From: WVXT01 sp964403285
GTDB lineage: Bacteria; UBA6262; WVXT01
Assembly (NCBI GenBank): GCA_964403285.1
Contig: CAYOFG010000005.1
Location: 1 to 64,000 of the forward strand
Direction: 5' to 3'
Length of the DNA stretch: 64,000 nt
Shown piece after piece: positions 7,666-15,434 of this stretch (positions are counted from its first letter, which is position 1; each line of letters begins with the position of its first letter). The notes under the pieces are model-generated. The model had not been told where the DNA came from. It was given only the letters and a program-made list of their open reading frames with translations, and did no database searches. Position numbers and translations under genes: made by a program.

Positions 7666-9915
7666 GTGAGAAAAGAAATAAGAAAGTTAGGAATTGATAT
7701 CCTCAGTGAGGCCTCTTGGGGCACGCACTTATGCCAATTTTACCAGACCAAAGAAGATTTAATTGATATTTTGGTACCTTATCTCAAAGCAGGGTTAGAA
7801 AATAATGAATTCTGCATGTGGGTTACTTCAGAGCCTTTAAGAGTTGAAGATGCAAAGAAATCATTAAAGAAGGTGGTAAAGAAATTAGATGATTATATTA
7901 AAAAGGGGCAGATAGAGATACTCGATGCCAGCCAGTGGTACACCAAATCAGGAAAATTCGAACCAGATAAGGTGTTAGAGGGTTGGGTGGAAAAAGAGAA
8001 GGAAGCTCTAAAAAGAGGATTTAGTGGGCTTCGGCTTACGGGAAATACTTTTTGGCTTGATAAAAGAGATTGGAGAAATTTCGCTGATTATGAAGCAGTG
8101 GTAAACAATGTCATCGGTAAATATCGGATGATTGCCATTTGTTCCTATTCTCTTGATAAGTGTGGTGTATCCGAAGTTATAGATGTGATGAACCGCCATC
8201 AATTTGCTCTTATTAGGCGGAAAGGGAAGTGGGTGCTTGTTGAAAGCACCGAGCGCAAGAAGATAGACAGCAAATTGCGCGAGAGCGAGAATAAGTGCAG
8301 GACACTACTTGAAAATCTCCCGCAAAAAATATTCTTTAAAGATAGGAATTCGGTTTATATATCCTGCAATGAGAACTACGCTCGAGATCTGAATATCAAA
8401 CCCGATGAAATTACCGGAAAGACGGATTATAATTTTTTCCCCAGGGAATTGGCTGAAAAATACAGAGCAGACGATAAAAAGATTATGGATTCCGGGAAGA
8501 TAGAACATATAGAAGAGGATTATATCCAGGATGGACAGAAAGTATTTGTGCATACGGTTAAAACACCTGTTAGAGATGAAAACGGCGATATTGTTGGCAT
8601 ATTAGGCATTTTCTGGGACATCACCGAGCAGAAGCGTGCGGAGCAAGGGCTGGCAAAAGAACGGAATCTATTGCGCACCGTTATAGACAACTTGCCAGAT
8701 TATGTCTATATTAAAGATACCGACAGCCGATATATTGTCAGCAACAAGGCGCATGCTCGTTTCCTGGGAAAGGAAACGCCGGAGGGGGTAATTGGGAAGA
8801 CGGTTTTTGAGCTTTTCCCACGGGAACTGGCTGAAAATTACGCTGCCGACGATCAGAAGATTATTAAGAAAGTCCAGCCGCTACTCATCCGAGAAGAACA
8901 CTCCGTAGACCCGAGAGGTAACAAAGTATGGAATTTAACCACCAAGGTGCCTTTGCGAGATAGTGATGGGAAGGTGGTGGGTCTGGTGGGCATTGCCAGA
9001 GACATTACCGAGCGCAAGAAGACGGAGGAAGCGCTCAGGGAAAGCGAAGAGCAGTACCGCACGCTCGTTCAGAATGTACCTATTGCGGTTTATAGGACTA
9101 CACCCGGAGCCAAAGGAAAATTTTTGATGGGAAATCCCACCTGCCTCAAAATATTTGGCTTAGACTCAGAGGAAGAGCTCAAAAAAATAGCCGTGGCTGA
9201 TATGCACATAAACCCCAAGAATAGAAAGGCATTTTCAGACAACCTCCTGGATAAGGAGAGCGTTTCTGGGGTGGAACTACCATTACGAAAGAAAGACGGG
9301 ACTGTTTTTTGGGGATCGGTTACTGCCAGGTTGGTGTATGATGAGAATGGTAAAGACCCTTATTTTGATTGTACAATTATAGATATCACCGAGCGCAAGA
9401 AGGCAGAGGAAGCGCTCAGGGAAAGCGAAGAGCGGTACCGCACGCTCCTTCAGAACGTACCCGTTGCGGTTTATAGAACTATGCCCGGAGCCAAGGGAAA
9501 ATTTCTGATGGCAAATCCCACCTTTCTCAAAATGTTCGGCTTCGACTTAGAAGAAGAGCTCGAAAAAATAAGCGTGGCTGATGTGAACATAAACCCCGAA
9601 GATAGAAAGGTGTTTTCAGACACTCTCTTAGCCAAGGGGAGCGTTTCTGGGGTGGAATTGCAATTACGAAAGAAAGACGGGACTCCTTTTTGGGGGTCGG
9701 TTACTGCCAGAGTGGTGTACGATAAAAATGGAAAAAATCCTTGTTTTGATTGTACGGTTATGGACATCACTGCACGCAAACGGGCTGAAGATGAATTAAA
9801 GAAAAGAATGCACGAGTTGGAGACATTCCAGAAAGTTGCGGTGGGGAGGGAACTTAGAATGGTGGAGTTGAAGAAGAGAATAAAAGAGTTGGAGGCGAGT
9901 TTAATAGAGAAATAA
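7666..9915 (+). CDS. MEDS-PAS(x4) multi-sensor protein without a kinase domain
   Basis: 749 residues, GTG start 9 bp after AGGAGG. Residues 10-185 match the MEDS (DcmR-type) sensory domain (GTHLCQFYQTKEDLIDIL, RLTGNTFWL). Four PAS domains follow at about 205-325, 330-450, 455-575 and 582-702. PAS3 and PAS4 are a 127-codon (381-bp) tandem duplication, 9004-9384 versus 9385-9765. The C-terminus is a coiled coil (VGRELRMVELKKRIKEL) typical of PAS proteins. No output domain is present. Probably a cytoplasmic ligand or redox sensor acting on a kinase in trans. The upstream 174-bp gap (7492-7665) holds only a 19-codon open frame at 7541 that I do not call. Confidence 0.85.
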   Translation: MRKEIRKLGIDILSEASWGTHLCQFYQTKEDLIDILVPYLKAGLENNEFCMWVTSEPLRVEDAKKSLKKVVKKLDDYIKKGQIEILDASQWYTKSGKFEPDKVLEGWVEKEKEALKRGFSGLRLTGNTFWLDKRDWRNFADYEAVVNNVIGKYRMIAICSYSLDKCGVSEVIDVMNRHQFALIRRKGKWVLVESTERKKIDSKLRESENKCRTLLENLPQKIFFKDRNSVYISCNENYARDLNIKPDEITGKTDYNFFPRELAEKYRADDKKIMDSGKIEHIEEDYIQDGQKVFVHTVKTPVRDENGDIVGILGIFWDITEQKRAEQGLAKERNLLRTVIDNLPDYVYIKDTDSRYIVSNKAHARFLGKETPEGVIGKTVFELFPRELAENYAADDQKIIKKVQPLLIREEHSVDPRGNKVWNLTTKVPLRDSDGKVVGLVGIARDITERKKTEEALRESEEQYRTLVQNVPIAVYRTTPGAKGKFLMGNPTCLKIFGLDSEEELKKIAVADMHINPKNRKAFSDNLLDKESVSGVELPLRKKDGTVFWGSVTARLVYDENGKDPYFDCTIIDITERKKAEEALRESEERYRTLLQNVPVAVYRTMPGAKGKFLMANPTFLKMFGFDLEEELEKISVADVNINPEDRKVFSDTLLAKGSVSGVELQLRKKDGTPFWGSVTARVVYDKNGKNPCFDCTVMDITARKRAEDELKKRMHELETFQKVAVGRELRMVELKKRIKELEASLIEK

Positions 9916-9945
9916 GCATAGATTAAAGATAAAGAGGTGAATAAA

Positions 9946-11265
9946 TTGAAAAAATTAATTACGGGAATTATTGTTATGGTGGTCTTACTGTTCACTATTT
10001 TTCCAGGGATATCTGTAAAAGCAAAGGAAACACAGGCGGTAAGCATTGGTTATGGCTGGTCCACAGAAGAGAATGAAAGAGTGGCAATGAGGAAGGCAGT
10101 TTCTATGGTTAATAAACAATTGGCAGGAGTGGTGCCTGAGTATATCCTTCTCTTTTCTACTGTGGGTTATGATTCCCAGAAAGTTCTTCAGGAAGCAAGA
10201 AGGTTCTTTGGAGAGAGGGTGAAAATCCACGGTGGGACTTCCAGTGGGGCGGTGTTTACTCCAGGGGGTTATCATGGGGGTAAATCTGACTCATTGGCTC
10301 TCTTGGCTGTGGCTTCTCCCAGGATGACCTTTGGAGTGGGAGGTGCATCTTTAGGAAAAGTGAGCTCAGCAAGGGAAGCAGGAAGCAAGGCAATTCTGGA
10401 AGCAATTGAGAATGCAAGGAAGAAGAGAGAAGACAAGCCAAAACTGATTTTGATGACAGCAGCGCCGGGAAAAGAAGAGGAAATTATACAGGGTATAGAA
10501 GAGGTAATCGGTAAAAGAGTTCCCATATTCGGAGGTAGTGCTGGAGATGATGATAATAGCGGAAAGTGGGAAGAATTTGCCAATGATCGTGTATATGGTA
10601 ATGGCGTTGTCTTGACCGCAGTGTATACAGACTTGAAAGTTGGCTGGGCATTTGAAAGTGGATATCTGAGAAGCGAGAGGAGTGGCATTGCTACTAAAGT
10701 TAAAGAAAGGATCATTTATGAGATAGACCGAAAGCCAGCAGCCCGGGTTTACGACAATTGGATAGGGGGAGAGCTTAGTGAGATTCTCAAAACAGAAAAA
10801 GAGAAAATGTCTATCCAAGCAAAGACTGTTTTTTATCCTCTGGCAAAGATTGTCAAAGGAAATGGTGGAGAGACATATTATATTTCCATGCATCCAGCAC
10901 CGTATGGACCTTCCCAGGAGTTTCTCGAGGTGCGTACCAATGTGGAAGAAGGAGATACTCTTTTCCTTATGCGTGGTGGTTGGGAATTACTCCTCAACAG
11001 GGCCAGGACAACAAGTCTTGAGGCAACGGTAAAAGGAAGAATTCTTCCCCGAGACATAGCCTTCGGAATAGCTTTCTTCTGTGCGGGCACAATGTTGGGT
11101 ATACCTCCAGAAGAGAGACCCAAGATTCCCCCATTAGTTAAGGATGGTCTGGTAGGTGCTCCTTTTATTGGTACTTTTACTTTTGGAGAGCAGGGCTTCT
11201 TACCCGGGGTGGGAAATGTCCATGGAAATCTGGTAAGTGTAGCGGTCGTCTTTGGCAATAAATGA
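9946..11265 (+). CDS. Exported FIST-domain sensory protein
   Basis: 439 residues from TTG 9946, six bases after GAGGTG; GTG 9937 overlaps that site and is less likely. Signal peptide or N-terminal anchor at residues 4-24. FIST_N about 40-240 (GGTSSGAVFTPGGYHGG, PIFGGSAGDDD) and FIST_C about 245-425 (FLMRGGWELLLNRARTTS). FIST domains are predicted sensors of small ligands such as amino acids and usually occur fused to or next to signalling proteins. Here the protein is placed outside the cytoplasmic membrane and is followed by a membrane kinase (11418) with a periplasmic sensor region, which could read it. Confidence 0.85.
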   Translation: MKKLITGIIVMVVLLFTIFPGISVKAKETQAVSIGYGWSTEENERVAMRKAVSMVNKQLAGVVPEYILLFSTVGYDSQKVLQEARRFFGERVKIHGGTSSGAVFTPGGYHGGKSDSLALLAVASPRMTFGVGGASLGKVSSAREAGSKAILEAIENARKKREDKPKLILMTAAPGKEEEIIQGIEEVIGKRVPIFGGSAGDDDNSGKWEEFANDRVYGNGVVLTAVYTDLKVGWAFESGYLRSERSGIATKVKERIIYEIDRKPAARVYDNWIGGELSEILKTEKEKMSIQAKTVFYPLAKIVKGNGGETYYISMHPAPYGPSQEFLEVRTNVEEGDTLFLMRGGWELLLNRARTTSLEATVKGRILPRDIAFGIAFFCAGTMLGIPPEERPKIPPLVKDGLVGAPFIGTFTFGEQGFLPGVGNVHGNLVSVAVVFGNK

Positions 11266-11280
11266 CCTTCAGGCTTTAGT

Positions 11281-11380
11281 GTAGGGGCTCAATTTATTGA
11301 GCCCGACGATAACGGGTTCCGATTTATCGGAACCCCTACAAAAGCCCGCGGGGATGGGTTCGATGAATCGAACCCCTACA
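11281..11380. repeat. Cluster of three REP-like palindromes
   Basis: Three palindromes in a row: GGGCTCAATTTATTGAGCCC, GGGTTCCGATTTATCGGAAC and GGGTTCGATGAATCGAACCC, with CCTACA flanks on two. They fill the gap between 11265 and 11418. No poly-T tract, so not a standard terminator. Confidence 0.65.
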
Positions 11381-11417
11381 ATGTATGAGATACTCTTGTA
11401 AATCCTGGGAGGAGCGG

Positions 11418-13334
11418 ATGGACAGAACGGCTGGTCGTGTTTCCCAAAAAAGGTCAAGTATTTTTATTAAAATTTTTCTTTTGATGGCTGGTTTAGGTAT
11501 AGGAATATCGATACCGAGCATCTTAATATTTACAGCTCACCACATAAGATATGCGAAGAATATTTTGCTTGAAAACAATAAGCTAATTGCTGAATTGGCT
11601 TCTATGAATGTTCAGTCTGGATACTTCTTACAGCAGTGGCCTTTTGAATTCTTTAAGAAGATTAAAGATAATGAGAACATTGTTTACTGGAGAGTAGTCA
11701 AACCGGATGGGGAAATCTACTTGGCTGACGATGCAGAAGTCTGGGGGAAGAGGATTGAGGATGAGGCTGTGACCACAAGAACAACTTTGATGAAAGAGGA
11801 CATTCTTTCTACAACTGGTGAGAAGATAGGAGTAATAGTTAGACCATTAGATATAAAGGAGGATGGCAGACAGTGGACTTTTTGGTTAGGATACTCACTG
11901 GAACCGATTCTCGTTATGAAAAGGAAAGTATTATTTATGAGTCTTGGTGTGGAGTTCTTGATTATGATACTTGTTGGTTTTCTTGCTTACTATTTTTCTA
12001 AAGGGATTACTAGACCAGTAAAGCAGTTAGTAGAAGGAACGAAAGCCATATCTGAGGGTAATCTCGATTACGAAATAAAAACAGAATCCAATGATGAAAT
12101 TGGAGAACTGGCAGATTCGTATAACAAGATGGCTTACGATTTAAAGAGAACAACTATTTCCCGGGACTACTTTGACAATATAATCAGGAGTATGATTGAT
12201 ACTTTAGTTATCTTTGACTCCCAGGAAAAGATTAAGATGGTGAATCGGGCAACCCTTGACCTTTTACAATATAGAGAAGAAGAACTAATCGGAAAACCTG
12301 CCAGTATACTTTTTGCAGAAGGCGAACCACTCTTCAAGAAAGAAAAGTTGGGAGAACTGATTGAAAAAGGCAAAATCAGGAATTTTGATACTACTTATTT
12401 AACCAAGTCGGGAGAGAAAATTCCTGTCAGCTTTAGCGGGTCTATAATGAGAAATGTACAAGGAGAAATTGAAGGGATTGTGGGTGTGGCTAAAGATATA
12501 AGAAAGACCCAGAAGCTCATTTCTGAATTGAAAGCAGCGAATTTAGAACTAACCAGAAGTAAGAATGCAATGTTAAATATGTTGGAAGATTTGGATGAGT
12601 CGCATAGGGAGTTAAAAACTCTCCACTCTCAACTTCTCCAGACGGAGAAGATGGTAGCAGTGGGAAGATTAGCAGCGGGAGTTGCTCATGAGATAAATAA
12701 TCCCTTATCCGGAGTTTTAGGGTTTGCCCAGGTACTTTTACAGGAGATTCCCGAAGGAAATGCCTGGCGCAGGGACGTGGGAAAGATTGAGGAGGGTGCC
12801 AAGCGATGTAAGAAGATTGTTTCCGACCTTTTAACTTTTTCCCGGCAGGAAGATTTTGAGTTGGAGCTTGCTGACATTAGAGAAGTAATCGATTCCACTC
12901 TCAGCCTGTGTCAGAATCAGATCTTATTGGAGAAGATCAAGATAATTAGGGATTATGAGGAAAACTTACCTAAATTGAGAGTAAGTATTCCTCAAATAGA
13001 GCAGGTCTTTCTCAATCTGATTACCAATGCGATTCAAGCTATGTCCGACGGCGGGGAACTAAAAATTTCAACTCGCTGGGGAAATGGAGGAGATTCTGTA
13101 GAAATTTCTTTCACTGATACTGGGAAGGGAATCGAGAAAGAAAATTTGCCCAAAATATTTGAGCCGTTCTATACTACTCAAGAAGTGGGAAAAGGCACTG
13201 GATTGGGACTTTCTGTAAGTTATGAGATACTGAAGAGACATAATGGCAGTATCAAGGCAGAAAGTGAAGGAGAGGGCAAGGGAGCGCGTTTTATGGTGAT
13301 TTTACCCGTGGAAAAGAAGGAATATGAAAGTTAA
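11418..13334 (+). CDS. Membrane sensor histidine kinase, extracytoplasmic sensor-HAMP-PAS-DHp-CA
   Basis: 638 residues from ATG 11418 (GGGAGGAG site), preferred over an upstream in-frame ATG at 11385 that lies beside the repeats. TM1 about 15-37, extracytoplasmic sensor region about 38-170, TM2 about 173-195, HAMP about 196-248, PAS about 255-370, coiled coil, H-box at H424 (GVAHEINNPLSGVLG), N-box LNLITNAIQAM, DTGKGI, GTGLGLS. All catalytic boxes are intact. The final 11 bp overlap the start of a receiver gene (13324), its likely partner. The kinase core is closely related to that of the 3714 kinase, suggesting paralogous expansion. Confidence 0.93.
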   Translation: MDRTAGRVSQKRSSIFIKIFLLMAGLGIGISIPSILIFTAHHIRYAKNILLENNKLIAELASMNVQSGYFLQQWPFEFFKKIKDNENIVYWRVVKPDGEIYLADDAEVWGKRIEDEAVTTRTTLMKEDILSTTGEKIGVIVRPLDIKEDGRQWTFWLGYSLEPILVMKRKVLFMSLGVEFLIMILVGFLAYYFSKGITRPVKQLVEGTKAISEGNLDYEIKTESNDEIGELADSYNKMAYDLKRTTISRDYFDNIIRSMIDTLVIFDSQEKIKMVNRATLDLLQYREEELIGKPASILFAEGEPLFKKEKLGELIEKGKIRNFDTTYLTKSGEKIPVSFSGSIMRNVQGEIEGIVGVAKDIRKTQKLISELKAANLELTRSKNAMLNMLEDLDESHRELKTLHSQLLQTEKMVAVGRLAAGVAHEINNPLSGVLGFAQVLLQEIPEGNAWRRDVGKIEEGAKRCKKIVSDLLTFSRQEDFELELADIREVIDSTLSLCQNQILLEKIKIIRDYEENLPKLRVSIPQIEQVFLNLITNAIQAMSDGGELKISTRWGNGGDSVEISFTDTGKGIEKENLPKIFEPFYTTQEVGKGTGLGLSVSYEILKRHNGSIKAESEGEGKGARFMVILPVEKKEYES

Positions 13335-13704
13335 AATTAATGTTCTTATAATTGACGATGATGAAATTGTCCGGGACCTTTTCTTAAGAGTTTTGCAGAA
13401 GAGGGAGAATGTTAAGGTATTTGTGGCAGAGAATGGAAATGAGGGCATAGAAATTCTGAAAAGGAATCCTTTGCATACTATATTTCTCGATTTAGGGTTG
13501 CCAGAGATAAATGGAATTGAGACCTTTGAGAAGATACAGAGGCTGAACTTGAATGTAATAGTGACATTTATGACTGCGAGCTCAAATCTGAGTTTGGAGG
13601 AAAAGGCTAAGAAAATTCCTAACACTCAGGTAGTTTATAAACCATTAGAGATTGAAGAAATTTATAATATAGTTGATAGGAATTCAAAGAAACGTCTAAA
13701 TTAA
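13324..13704 (+). CDS. Single-domain response regulator
   Basis: 126 residues, starting inside the 3' end of the 11418 kinase with AAGGA before the ATG, so translation is probably coupled. Receiver with D11-D13 and phospho-acceptor D56 (TIFLDLGLP), switch Thr in FMTASS, and the Lys in YKPL. The loop after beta4 is shorter than in neighbouring receivers. No output domain. It is probably the phosphate acceptor of the 11418 kinase, passing the signal to the hybrid protein at 13735. Confidence 0.9.
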   Translation: MKVKINVLIIDDDEIVRDLFLRVLQKRENVKVFVAENGNEGIEILKRNPLHTIFLDLGLPEINGIETFEKIQRLNLNVIVTFMTASSNLSLEEKAKKIPNTQVVYKPLEIEEIYNIVDRNSKKRLN

Positions 13705-13734
13705 ATTTATGCATACTGGAATTATGGAGGAGGG

Positions 13735-15423
13735 ATGGCGCGAGAAAGAATACTGATTGTGGATGACGAGATAGAGACCAGGGATGTGTGTAAGAGGCTC
13801 CTCAGCAAAAAAGGTTATCTGGTAAAGTTCGCCGAGGATGGACCGACAGCACTCAAAGTGATTAGAGATAGTTACTTTCAAGTGGTGCTTGCCGATTTGA
13901 AGATGCCTGGTATAGATGGACTGACACTACTGAAGCGGATAAAAGAGGAACGTCCCCGAACAGAAGTAATTATTATTACCGGCTATGCGAGCATCAATAC
14001 AGCAGTTAAGGCAATGCGCATCGGTGCTTATGACTATATTGTAAAGCCATTCGATATCAATGAACTGGCCTTAGTAGTTGGTAGATGCCTGGAGAAACAG
14101 AGGTTGACGAGCAAGGTGGGTGAACTCAAAGAGGTTGTGGCTCTTTATGAGGTCAGTAAGGCAATGCGCTCGGTTATGGATTTGGGCAAGCTCCTCAAAA
14201 CCATTCTTAAATTGGCTTGTGAGACAATGGCTGGTGATGGAGGGGTGTTGATGTTATTTGATAGAGAGGGAAAGGAGTTGCTTCCCCGAGTGCGAATCGG
14301 TTTAAAGAGGAAATGGTTAGGAACCATTAAAAAGGAGATTGAGGAGAGAATACCAGAATGGACGGGAAAAGGGAATAGTCCACTGCTACTTAGAAATATG
14401 GTCGGAGATTACTCTGATGGCAGGAAGGATAAGAGGTTTAAGAATAATATTTCAGGTATTGCCGTCCCCTTAAGAATAAAAGGTAGAGTGTTCGGGGTGA
14501 TAAGTGTAAATAATTTTAAGGGGGGTGGGGAGAAGTTTACAGGAGAGAGTGCGAAGTTATTAACAATATTTGCCACCAATGCTTCTTTAGCTCTGGAAAA
14601 CGCAAAAATTTATGTAAGGCTGGAACAGAAGAAGAAAGATTTGGAGAAGGCTAATGAACGGTTGAGAGAATTAGATAAATTGAAATCTCAGTTTGTGTTT
14701 ATTCTTTCTGGCGAGTTGAGGAGGCCATTGGCTGCGGTGCAAGGGGCGATAGATTTGTTGGCAGCAAAATTGCCAAAAGAAGTAACAGCCGAAAAAGAAA
14801 GATTAATAAAAATTGCCAGAAATAATACTACTCGCATGGGAAAGTTGATTGAGGAATTGCTCGATTTTTCCCGAATAGAAGCAAGCACTATGAAATTAAA
14901 AATGGAGAAGGTTTCCCTACCGGAAGTTGTCTCAGAGGCAGTTATTGAATCCAAAACTTTACTTGATAAGAGAGGGATTTCCCTACAAACTTTCTTACCC
15001 AGAAGTCCTGCTGAGGTATTTGCTGATTTTTACAGACTGAAGCAGGTGATTGTAAACTTGCTCAAAAATGCTGTAAACTTTACACCCCATAGAGGAAGAG
15101 TGGCTATCCAGGTGGAAGATAGAGAAAAGGAAGTGCGGATCGCTGTTGAGGATAAGGGAATGGGAATCCCCTCTAAAAACCAGAGTAAGATTTTCGAGAA
15201 GTTCTATCAGGTCAACGGCTCTTGGATAAAGAATGCTGGCGGATTTGGATTGGGCTTATACATTGCCAAGGCTATTGTGGAGGCGCATGGAGGAAGGATT
15301 TGGGTAAAGAGTGCACCGGGTAAAGGTAGTAAGTTCACATTCGTTATTCCCAAAGAGAAAAGAGCAAAGCCCCGGCCTTGCCAGAGCGAATTACCTAACC
15401 TTTTTGATTATTTTATGAATTAG
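13735..15423 (+). CDS. REC-GAF-histidine-kinase-like protein with the phospho-acceptor His replaced by Gly
   Basis: 562 residues, GGAGGAGGG site next to ATG. Receiver 1-118 (phospho-acceptor D54), GAF about 140-300, DHp-like about 315-385, ATPase about 430-545 with NLLKNAVNFTP, DKGMGI and FGLGLYIAKAI. In the H-box the expected SHELR reads SGELR: residue 326 (codon GGC at 14710) is Gly, not His. The protein therefore cannot autophosphorylate in the usual way although its ATP site looks complete. It may be a pseudokinase scaffold, or may act on another DHp domain. A close homologue at 61252 keeps its His. It follows a receiver gene by 30 bp. Confidence 0.9.
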   Translation: MARERILIVDDEIETRDVCKRLLSKKGYLVKFAEDGPTALKVIRDSYFQVVLADLKMPGIDGLTLLKRIKEERPRTEVIIITGYASINTAVKAMRIGAYDYIVKPFDINELALVVGRCLEKQRLTSKVGELKEVVALYEVSKAMRSVMDLGKLLKTILKLACETMAGDGGVLMLFDREGKELLPRVRIGLKRKWLGTIKKEIEERIPEWTGKGNSPLLLRNMVGDYSDGRKDKRFKNNISGIAVPLRIKGRVFGVISVNNFKGGGEKFTGESAKLLTIFATNASLALENAKIYVRLEQKKKDLEKANERLRELDKLKSQFVFILSGELRRPLAAVQGAIDLLAAKLPKEVTAEKERLIKIARNNTTRMGKLIEELLDFSRIEASTMKLKMEKVSLPEVVSEAVIESKTLLDKRGISLQTFLPRSPAEVFADFYRLKQVIVNLLKNAVNFTPHRGRVAIQVEDREKEVRIAVEDKGMGIPSKNQSKIFEKFYQVNGSWIKNAGGFGLGLYIAKAIVEAHGGRIWVKSAPGKGSKFTFVIPKEKRAKPRPCQSELPNLFDYFMN

Positions 15424-15434
15424 GAGGGTCTCTA

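Noticed and set aside
11281..11380. Possible CRISPR array
   Set aside because: The three units are palindromes of different sequence with no equal-length spacers; no cas gene is in the window.
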